A DNA stretch of 6,696 nt from Acidisarcina sp. (lineage in GTDB: Bacteria > Acidobacteriota > Blastocatellia > Pyrinomonadales > Pyrinomonadaceae), in NCBI GenBank assembly GCA_021155145.1, contig JAJNPX010000432.1, positions 1 through 6,696 on the forward strand, in the 5' to 3' direction. Positions 1-5,900 of this stretch are shown here, in pieces. The stretch's first letter is position 1; every line of letters starts with the position of its first letter. A program made the translations under genes and the position numbers. A model generated the notes under the pieces. The model worked only from the letters and a program-made list of their open reading frames with translations, ran no database searches and was not told the origin of the DNA.

Positions 1-1
1 A

Positions 2-286
2 GCCGGAGCGAGGTCGCCGGAATTGCTGGCAAACGCGGCACGGTCGATGCTCCAGATCGGCGAAGACGGCAGGCTTGAGAATGCCTCGGCCGCCATCGAG
101 CAACTCAAGCGAGACTTCCGGGAGCAGTTCGAGATCAAAAGGCAGGTCCCATCGATCGACGGCGGAGCAGGCCAAAAAGCAGCCCCGACGCTAACCAAAG
201 AAGCACTCGCAAGAATGAGCCCCTCAGAGATACAGCAACTCGACTGGGCGGAGGTGCGAGCGGTTCTGAGCGAGAAATCCGTATAA
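2..286 (+). CDS. Phage scaffold-like protein, C-terminal part (5' partial)
   Basis: The frame is open from the left edge, so the true start lies outside the window; 94 residues and a TAA stop are visible. A TTG at 23 could be read as a start, but the residues encoded before it (GARSPEL) fit the family I remember and argue for an upstream start. The visible part reads as ARSPELL, then IGEDGRLENA, then a charged helical stretch ending in REQFE, then SIDGGAG, and near the end LTKEALARMSPSEIQQLDW. This pattern, an acidic/alanine-rich helical protein with a short SIDGGAG linker and a C-terminal helix pair, recalls small proteins encoded directly before P22-type or actinophage capsid genes, usually taken as capsid scaffolds. 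Position is the strongest support: the capsid gene follows after 68 bases on the same strand. If the call is right, it would guide coat subunits into the procapsid and then leave. The scaffold role is inferred from order and style; no catalytic motif is present. Confidence 0.68.
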   Translation, partial: AGARSPELLANAARSMLQIGEDGRLENASAAIEQLKRDFREQFEIKRQVPSIDGGAGQKAAPTLTKEALARMSPSEIQQLDWAEVRAVLSEKSV

Positions 287-298
287 GCGAATATGAAT

Positions 299-317
299 TC
301 CGACCGGCGATGTCGGA
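299..317 (+). other. Small hairpin between scaffold-like and capsid genes
   Basis: TCCGAC (299-304) and GTCGGA (312-317) are perfect inverted repeats around a 7-base loop. No T-run follows, so it is not an intrinsic terminator. It lies 12 bases after the scaffold-like stop codon and upstream of the capsid ribosome binding site. It could mark an mRNA processing point or protect the end of the capsid message, but a 6-bp stem may also be chance. Confidence 0.35.
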
Positions 318-340
318 GAAACAAGATCTGAAAAGGAATT

Positions 341-348
341 AAAGGAGA
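341..348 (+). promoter_or_regulatory. Strong ribosome binding site of the capsid gene
   Basis: AAAGGAGA contains AGGAG at 343-347, 7 bases before the ATG at 355. A second weaker purine run (AAAAGGAA) lies about 10 bases upstream. It is one of the two best Shine-Dalgarno matches in the window, fitting a capsid protein that must be made in hundreds of copies. It also fixes the start at 355. Confidence 0.8.
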
Positions 349-354
349 CGAATT

Positions 355-1206
355 ATGGCATTGACATTCATACCTACGGTCTGGGCGGCGAGGCTGCTGT
401 CCGCGCTCGAAAAGGCCCTCGTATATGGGCAGGCAAATGTATGTAACCGCGATTACGAGGGTGAGGTCCGCTCGGCGGGAAACACGGTCAAGATCGCCTC
501 GGTCGGCGAAGTAACGGTCGGCGATTATGTAAAGGATACCGATATCGGCGATCCGGAAACTCTGACCGATGAGGCACAGACGCTGAACATCGATCAGCAG
601 AAGTATTTTCACTTTTACGTGGACAGCGTCGACCGGGCGCAGCAGAACGTGAATGTGCTCGACGAAGCAATGCGGCGTTCGGCCTGGGAACTGCGGGACG
701 TGGCGGACGGGTATCTCGCGTCTCTGATGGATGCGGCCGTTCCCGCAGGCAACAAGATCGGCACCGTCGCGACCCCCGAGGTCCCGACCAAGGACGACGC
801 CTACGAGTATCTCGTCGATCTGAGCGTTCTGCTCGATGAGGCCGACGTCCCGATCGACGGACGATTCTGTGTGGTGCCCGCGTGGTTTCACGGACTGCTT
901 CTCAAGGACGATCGCTTTATCAATGCAGGCACGATGCGGTCCGACCGTGTGCTCGCAAATGGAGCGGTCGGCGAGGCGGCCGGATTCTCGATCCTGAAGT
1001 CGAACAACGTCCCGAATACGGCGGGCGAGAAATTCAAGATCATTGCGGGCCACTATATCGCGACCAGCTATGTCGAGCAGGTACTGGACGTCCAGACCTA
1101 CCGGCCCGAACAGCGCTTTGGCGATGCGGTAAAGGGTCTGCACGTCTATGGTGCGAAGGTCGTAAGGCCCTCGGCCCTCGCCTGCCTGATCGCCAACAAG
1201 AGCTAG
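355..1206 (+). CDS. Phage major capsid protein, short P22-coat/actinophage type
   Basis: This 283-residue protein should be the coat subunit that builds the icosahedral head, with the HK97 fold expected from its family. Segments in order: ALTFIPTVW at 2-10; LVYGQANVCNRDYEGEV at 22-38; GNTVKI at 42-47; DQQKYFHFYVDSVDRAQ at 80-96; a helical stretch about 100-127; DEADVPIDGRFCVVP at 161-175, then LKDDRF; GEAAGFSILKSNNVP at 206-220; and from 249 YRPEQRF, then KGLHVYGAKVVRP. These are the landmarks I know from capsid proteins of actinobacteriophages and related prophages that databases place with P22 coat protein. It is much shorter than P22 coat itself (about 430 residues), apparently lacking the inserted domain, but normal for the short branch. 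The ATG has a good ribosome binding site, and the gene ends in TAG. It sits between the scaffold-like gene and a probable adaptor gene, the standard head-module order. No frameshift or internal stop was seen, so it appears intact. Family membership is by memory of motifs, not by search. Confidence 0.92.
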   Translation: MALTFIPTVWAARLLSALEKALVYGQANVCNRDYEGEVRSAGNTVKIASVGEVTVGDYVKDTDIGDPETLTDEAQTLNIDQQKYFHFYVDSVDRAQQNVNVLDEAMRRSAWELRDVADGYLASLMDAAVPAGNKIGTVATPEVPTKDDAYEYLVDLSVLLDEADVPIDGRFCVVPAWFHGLLLKDDRFINAGTMRSDRVLANGAVGEAAGFSILKSNNVPNTAGEKFKIIAGHYIATSYVEQVLDVQTYRPEQRFGDAVKGLHVYGAKVVRPSALACLIANKS

Positions 1207-1223
1207 CGTTATCTCAAACCTTT

Positions 1224-1260
1224 CGGGAGGCGGCGCGGCAGTGAGCCGGACCGCTTCCCG
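1224..1260 (+). promoter_or_regulatory. Strong two-part RNA hairpin after the capsid gene
   Basis: CGGGAGGCGG (1224-1233) pairs with CCGCTTCCCG (1251-1260) over 10 positions, including one G-T wobble. Inside, CGGC (1236-1239) pairs with GCCG (1245-1248) around the loop AGTGA, separated from the outer stem by a 2-by-2 internal loop. The whole lies between the capsid stop and the next gene. No T-run follows (the next bases are GATCTTCAAATATC), so it is not a classical intrinsic terminator. More likely roles are protecting the 3' end of an abundant capsid message, or partial attenuation so that the next protein is made in fewer copies. The pairing is seen in the sequence; the role is inferred. 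Confidence 0.65.
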
Positions 1261-1274
1261 GATCTTCAAATATC

Positions 1275-1601
1275 ATGGAATCACCAAAAGAAAAGCTAAA
1301 GAAATTGACGGCGTGGACGACCGCGCCCGAACTCACGGACGGCGAGATCGACGAACTACTCGCACAGGGTAGCATCGCGGACGCCGAAGGGAACGCACCC
1401 TCGAGCGAGGGGTGGACGCCGACCTACGACCTTAATTCCGCGGCCGCGGCGGGCTGGTATATAAAAGCGGGAAGAGCGGCGAACACGACGGAAACCGAAC
1501 CCGACTCGGTAAGCGTCACGTCCAGGATATTCGAGAATTGCCTGAGAATGGCGAAGGCCTTCGAGGCTCGGCGCGCCGGGAGCCCGACTGTGCTGCGTTG
1601 A
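1275..1601 (+). CDS. Small phage protein, probable head-completion or head-tail adaptor
   Basis: This 108-residue protein follows the capsid gene. Its N-terminal half is acidic and helical (LTDGEIDELLAQGSIADAEG at 20-39); then come WTPTYDLNSAAAAGW at 47-61, YIKAGRAA, a short polar linker, and a C-terminal helix with SRIFENCLRMAKAFEARR at 83-100. I recall proteins with the same plan (acidic helix, W-TPTYDLN-AAAEGW-KAGK, a variable loop, then a helix with a C--M---Y--RR pattern) directly downstream of actinophage and proteobacterial phage capsid genes, where they are taken as neck or adaptor proteins. The specific role is not proven. ATG at 1275 is the only usable start because TGA lies in frame at 1242. 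No Shine-Dalgarno match is visible upstream; the hairpin ends 14 bases before the start. Length and C-terminus suggest a complete protein. The next gene is on the opposite strand, so the expected tail genes do not follow. Confidence 0.68.
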   Translation: MESPKEKLKKLTAWTTAPELTDGEIDELLAQGSIADAEGNAPSSEGWTPTYDLNSAAAAGWYIKAGRAANTTETEPDSVSVTSRIFENCLRMAKAFEARRAGSPTVLR

Positions 1602-1608
1602 TGTGCCG

Positions 1609-2151
1609 CTATTCGGTGCAGTCTTCCCAGGGCTTTTCCGGGCAGTTGAATAACTCTGGAGCCGTCTCGCGCGTCATCTGCTCGATCGTGGCGTACGTCT
1701 CGGTCGTGCCGTGCGTCCGCAGCGTCCAACCCAGCGATCTGCGGTTTCGCCAGACGTAAGAGTATGCCTGGTTCTCATTCTCTCCCATAAGGTGGCGGGC
1801 CTCATGGAGCAGGATCATGGCCCGCTCAGTGTCGTCGGCCGCCTTCGTGTAGAACTCGGGATAAAGCGTAATGATCTGGAAAGGAAAGTTGGTCGAGGCG
1901 TATGCGTTCTCTTTCTCGGTAAACTGATTGAGCCAATGGTCGGTGCCGCGAAACGTGACGGTTCCCTTTAAGAGAAAGACCTCATCGGCGAATCCGCGAT
2001 CGGCGAGTATGTTTATCGCCCTGTCGATCGACTTCTGTTCGTGGGCCGCGGGCGGCAGCGAGGTCGATACGAGCGAAAGGTAAAATGCAAGCACGGCCAG
2101 CACGGCCGAGGCAGTGTGCGTTGCCACTTGTTGGATGATCGCGAGAAACAC
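1609..2151 (-). CDS. Exported or membrane-anchored HExxH putative zinc metallopeptidase
   Basis: The protein has 180 residues, with a GTG start at 2151 and a TAG stop. An in-frame TAG at 2182-2184 limits the N-terminus, and GTG 2151 is the only start I see between it and the hydrophobic segment. Residues about 13-30 (TASAVLAVLAFYLSLVST) form a hydrophobic stretch followed by PPAAHEQ, so it is either a signal peptide or a single anchor. The mature part contains LLHEARHLMGENENQAY at 114-130; HEARH (116-120) is a textbook HExxH motif in which the two histidines bind zinc and the glutamate acts as base. Glu124 or Glu126, or a later residue, could be the third ligand, as in gluzincin-like folds. 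Two cysteines (170, 178) near the C-terminus may form a disulfide, consistent with export. I do not recognise a named family or substrate. It converges on the phage cassette with 7 bases between stops, so it is transcribed apart from it. HExxH alone can occur by chance, but here it sits in a predicted helix after ERAMIL, which favours a real site. Confidence 0.72.
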   Translation of the reverse strand: MFLAIIQQVATHTASAVLAVLAFYLSLVSTSLPPAAHEQKSIDRAINILADRGFADEVFLLKGTVTFRGTDHWLNQFTEKENAYASTNFPFQIITLYPEFYTKAADDTERAMILLHEARHLMGENENQAYSYVWRNRRSLGWTLRTHGTTETYATIEQMTRETAPELFNCPEKPWEDCTE

Positions 2152-2207
2152 GTTAGGTGAATAGAGCCAATGAACTGCCCTCTAATGCCTAACATTGTAT
2201 AACAATG
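2152..2207. repeat. Two adjacent palindromes abutting the GTG start of the minus-strand gene
   Basis: The first is a two-part stem: GTTAGG (2152-2157) with CCTAAC (2188-2193), and inside it TAGAG (2162-2166) with CTCTA (2180-2184), leaving a 13-base loop. The second, sharing one base, is CATTGT (2193-2198) with ACAATG (2202-2207) around ATA. On the minus strand the first stem ends directly against the GTG start codon. It could be an mRNA structure covering the start, or the palindromes could be protein-binding sites near the promoter. The pairings are exact; the role is a guess. Confidence 0.5.
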
Positions 2208-2222
2208 CTAAACCATAAGCAA
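2194..2222 (-). promoter_or_regulatory. Possible sigma-70-type promoter of the minus-strand gene
   Basis: Read on the minus strand, TTGCTT (2222-2217) and TACAAT (2199-2194) are spaced by 17 bases, with matches of 3/6 and 5/6 to the usual -35 and -10 hexamers. Transcription would start near 2187, giving a leader of about 36 bases. The -10 overlaps the small palindrome CATTGT-ATA-ACAATG, so a repressor bound there would block it. That start point would exclude most of the outer arm of the hairpin at 2152-2193, so both ideas cannot hold in full. No good Shine-Dalgarno precedes the GTG. Confidence 0.33.
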
Positions 2223-2520
2223 GGCTCTTCTCATGATCGCTCAAGGCTCGAGGGCCTGATCCGCTGCTCTGTGAGCGCCCATCACGTACGTCTCATATTG
2301 TCAACGCGTCAATCGGAAGCGGGACCAAAAAGACGTGTCAGCCTGGGTTGAAAATGTGGGGAAGTGACCACGCAGTGTCAGGGTTCGTCACGGAAAAATT
2401 CAATACCGCGAACAAGTCAAAACGCCCTGATTTCCGGTATTTCATCCAAAAATCCGAAAAACGTAATAAGGCCCGGCCGCGACGGCGTCCGAGCCTTTCG
2501 AGAATCTCCAATAGCATCAA
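2223..2520. other. Intergenic stretch without a supportable gene
   Basis: Short open frames on both strands here overlap each other, lack ribosome binding sites and resemble no family I know, so none is called. Visible structure: GTGTCAG occurs twice, 40 bases apart (2335-2341 and 2375-2381), each copy followed within a few bases by GGGTT; and AATACCG (2402-2408) with CGGTATT (2435-2441) is a perfect 7-bp inverted repeat. The composition is less GC-rich than the flanking genes. It may be remnants of a mobile element or plain spacer; no intact transposase is present. Confidence 0.4.
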
Positions 2521-2657
2521 CGGTTCTTATATCCACGCCCTGCTGGCATAACGCTTGCTTATTTACGAAGTGCTAACTTTCGTTGAAAAACTCGGATTCA
2601 AAAGTCCGAATTTTCAGCAAACGATGCGCCAGCATTTTTTGGCGTGGATAGGAACGG
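2521..2657. repeat. 137-base imperfect inverted-repeat element
   Basis: TATCCACGCC (2530-2539) has a perfect inverted copy, GGCGTGGATA (2641-2650). Next inward, TGCTGGC (2541-2547) matches GCCAGCA (2628-2634), separated from the outer stem by one base on the left and six T on the right. Further outward, GTTC (2523-2526) faces GAAC (2652-2655) across an unequal bulge. The centre holds another hairpin. The arms together are too long to be a likely accident. Possible natures: a small non-autonomous mobile element of MITE type with terminal inverted repeats, a structured noncoding RNA, or a recombination site. No clear flanking target duplication was found. Confidence 0.55.
2581..2623. other. Central hairpin inside the inverted-repeat element
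   Basis: TCGGA (2592-2596) pairs with TCCGA (2605-2609) around an 8-base loop. Below it GAAAA (2585-2589) pairs with TTTTC (2611-2615), with a small bulge, and CGTT (2581-2584) with AACG (2620-2623) after a four-base bulge (AGCA, 2616-2619). It sits roughly at the centre of the longer inverted repeat, so a single strand could fold into one branched rod. Confidence 0.5.
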
Positions 2658-2905
2658 ATAAGTTCCAGGTATATGACGGGCGATAGCACGAATTGGTTTC
2701 AGAAAGTCTTTCGCGCACCTGCTAAGTCGTCCGCCAAAAGTGCCCGCGATCATTTCCTCGTTCTTGTTCGCTGATAGCCGCCACGCATCAACCTAATCAT
2801 TCGCTCGGAGTGGATCATTCAAAATGTGAAGCATTTTGATGGTCGTTTCGTGTAAGACATCCGGCCGTCCTAAACGGGCCGGAAATACAAACCTGAGGAG
2901 TTTTT
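2658..2905 (+). promoter_or_regulatory. Upstream leader of the receptor gene with two hairpins
   Basis: No gene is supported here. Two hairpins precede the receptor gene: TCAAAATG (2819-2826) with CATTTTGA (2832-2839), a perfect 8-bp stem with a 5-base loop, and CCGGCC (2861-2866) with GGCCGG (2877-2882), a 6-bp GC stem 13 bases before the ribosome binding site. Neither is followed by a T-run. They could be leader RNA structures or operator sites controlling the receptor. I found no convincing -35/-10 pair, so the promoter position is unknown. Confidence 0.42.
2895..2900 (+). promoter_or_regulatory. Ribosome binding site of the TonB-dependent receptor gene
   Basis: GAGGAG lies 5 bases (TTTTT) before the ATG at 2906. 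The match is strong and places the start directly before a clear signal peptide, so the start at 2906 is well supported. Confidence 0.8.
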
Positions 2906-5900
2906 ATGCAAAGATTGTTATTCATTCTGGCGATAGTTTCAGTTTTCGCTTTTACGATCGCTGGACAGACCACAACCGGGCGTTTGGTCGGAACCGTTTC
3001 CGGCCCGGATGGGCTCCTGCCCGGCGCCACTATTCTTGTTACAGATAATCAGACAAACCGCGAATTTACCGCCATTGCTGACGGCGATGGCGGGTTTCGA
3101 TTCGATCAACTTAGTTTCGGTACTTATACGGTACGAATCACGCAGCAAGGATTTAAGACGTTTGTTGCCAACGATCTAAAGATCGACGCGAACCGGGAAT
3201 ACACACTCAAGCCTGTGCTTGAAATCGGAACGGTGGACGCGGTCGTCACCGTGCAGGCCGGTGCAGATATAGTGAATGCAAGCAACGCCGAACTAAGCAC
3301 TACGGTAAGTCCGCGTCAGGTTCTTGAACTCCCGATCAACGGTCGAAATCCACTGGCACTACTGACTCTGCAAGCCGGCGCCAACCCCACGAGCAGTTCA
3401 ATTAACGGGCAACGGTCGTCCTCGCAGAACTACACACGTGACGGTGTAAATGTTCAGGACAACTACATCCGGACGGGGGCCTTCGTACAAGATCGTCCGA
3501 CGGTTGATGACACGGGCGAGTTTGCGGTGATAACCCAAAATGCCGGTGCCAACTTCGGCGGCGGCGGCTCAGCGCAGGTGCTGTTGGTCACACCACGCGG
3601 CGGAAGCGAGTTTCATGGTGCTGGTTTCGTCTACAACCGCAATTCCGCATTCGCCGCGAATGATTTCGGGAATAATGCGACGGGCCGATACGTAGCAACC
3701 GATTCGGCCGTTTTATTGGGTTTGGCCAATGTTGGAGACGAAAGAACTCCTCGCCCATTCCTCAACCGGAATCAATTCGGCGGTAAGCTTTCAGGCCCGC
3801 TGCCCATTCCAGGATTTGGAGAGGGCACCCCGCTGTTTCATAAGGATAAAGGATTCTTCTTCGTCGCTTACGAAAGATTTGTTTTGAGACAGACGTCACC
3901 GCAAACGCGGAGAGTCCTTCTGGCTCCCTTCCGTAACGGAGATTTCTCATACCTAGACAATTCCGGCGTTCTGCGAACGGTCAATGTTTTGACAGGAGCC
4001 GGCTTTACGGCACCGATCCCCGCCTCACAGGGCGGAGCGTTGACCGTAGACCCGGTCATTCAGGCCCGCTTTCTAAGTCGATCCCCGGACGTCGGAAACG
4101 GTGCTACCCAGAACATTCTCAATACAGGGCAGCCCATCACCCAAACGTTGGTCTTCAATCAAAATGACAACGATCTGCGCAATAGCTTTACGACCAGATT
4201 TGACGTCGACGTCAACGATCGAAACAACGTCTATTTTGTTTACAAATACAACGACAACAACGATGACCGCCAAACAGACGCGGGCGGCTTCGACAAAGTT
4301 CCCTACGGAACCCAGGGCGGTCCGACCGACCTGTATCTACTGAGCTACAACGCTACGCTCGGCACAAATTTTACCAATGAGGCTCGAGTCGCATATGGTT
4401 CGAGCAAACCGTTCTTCAACCAGGCCGACACCTTTCCTACGGATTACCTGATCCGCGGCCTGCCCCTAGGACTGAGCGATCCGAATCCGAGCTTCCAAAA
4501 GCAAGGGCGGAATACTGCTCAGACGACCTTTCAGGATAACGCATCGTACACGACGGGAAATCACTCGATCAGGTTCGGTTATGATTTCAACGCCCAACGT
4601 ATCGATTCCCAGACGAACTTCAATGCGGTGCCGATCTATAACATATCGACCACGGCAAATCCTTTGACCCCGAGGCTTTCGGCTAGTCTGTTTCCGGGCG
4701 GGATTAACGCGACGGATCGCGGACGTGCGGACGCCTTGCGGTATCTTCTCGGCGGGATCGTCGGCTCGGGCACGGTGAATGCCAACTTCGTGAACCCGTC
4801 GCTTGGTGCGGTGGTCGGTGCGCCACTGCTCCAAAAGTTCGAGTATGAGACGCACGGCCTCTATGTTCAGGATCAGTGGCGTGCTACGTCAGAATTGACC
4901 TTGAACCTGGGGCTCCGCTGGGACTATTACTCCCCGTTGAGGAACCCTGATCAGGTTTATCTGGAACCGGATCTGAAGGGGGCGAAGACGCTCTCTGAAA
5001 TTCAAAGCGTGCTGACAGATCCAAACGGGAACTACGTTCTTGTTGGAAATAATGCCGGAAAACCGGGACAGTTCTTCAAACCGGATCTCAATAATTTCGG
5101 TCCGGTCGTTAGTTTCGCCTATTCGCCGCGACGCTCAGGAATGCTCGGGTCGTTGTTCGGCCGTGAGGGCGAGACGGTGATTCGCGGTGGTTTTAGAATC
5201 GGCTACATCAACGATGAGTACATTCGATCATCGGACAACGCCGCGGGCGGCAACGATGGCTTGAACTTTACTTTGAGGGCAAACAATGCAGCGAACGTCA
5301 ACGCACGGTTCAATAACCTCCCCCCGTTTCCGAATCCGCCTTCGCTCACCCCGCCGATCAGCTTTGCGACCGGCAATGCGAATGCAGGCAACTTCTTCAA
5401 TACCATTTTTGCGGTCGATCCGAATCTGCAAATGCAGCGAAACATGGAATACAACTTTGGTATTCAGCGGGAGATCGGATTCAATTCTGTCTTAGAAGTA
5501 CGCTATGTAGGTGGCCAAAGCAACAGTCTGGTCAGGGGATATGACTTTAACCAGATCAACATTAACGCCAGTGGGTTCCTTCAGGACTTCATCAATGCGA
5601 GACAGAATTGCAGGCTACAAGGGGCGACACTGCCGAATCCTAATCCGATAGATCCGCTGCTCGGATGCTCGGATGCGAACTACAATCCGAACATTCCGGG
5701 AAGTGTCCCGTTGCCGGTTTTCGGAATGCTTCCGTTTGGGGCATTTCTTAATAACGCGGCGATCGTACCGAGCATTATTGCGGGGAATGTCGGTGATCTG
5801 ATCACGACATACATCACGAATGGTCTGGATATTGACGGGGTCGGCGGCGGCATAAATTTCCGACCGAACCCGAATGCAGGTCCGGTCGATGTGCTGATCA

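Noticed and set aside
882..1244. 120-codon plus-strand open frame inside the capsid gene
   Set aside because: It lies in another frame of a clearly recognisable capsid protein and is rich in Arg, Cys and Gly as expected of a shadow frame.
2152..2193. Possible integron attC core sites (GTTAGGT at 2152-2158, GCCTAAC at 2187-2193)
   Set aside because: The cores are in the wrong order for an attC (RYYYAAC must precede GTTRRRY), and no suitable partner was found at the proper distance on either side. No integrase or cassette array is present.
2013..2195. Alternative ATG start at 2195 for the minus-strand gene
   Set aside because: It is in a different frame from the HExxH protein and would need a frameshift to join it; the frame from GTG 2151 already has a sensible signal segment.
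2338..2576. Short open frames of 60-70 codons on both strands
   Set aside because: They overlap one another, lack ribosome binding sites and show no recognisable family pattern; they lie in repeat-like spacer sequence.
2628..2640. Intrinsic terminator formed by GCCAGCA followed by six T
   Set aside because: The partner arm is about 80 bases upstream and the T-run is itself enclosed by the outer 10-bp arms, so the inverted-repeat element explains it better. No transcript clearly needs a stop here.
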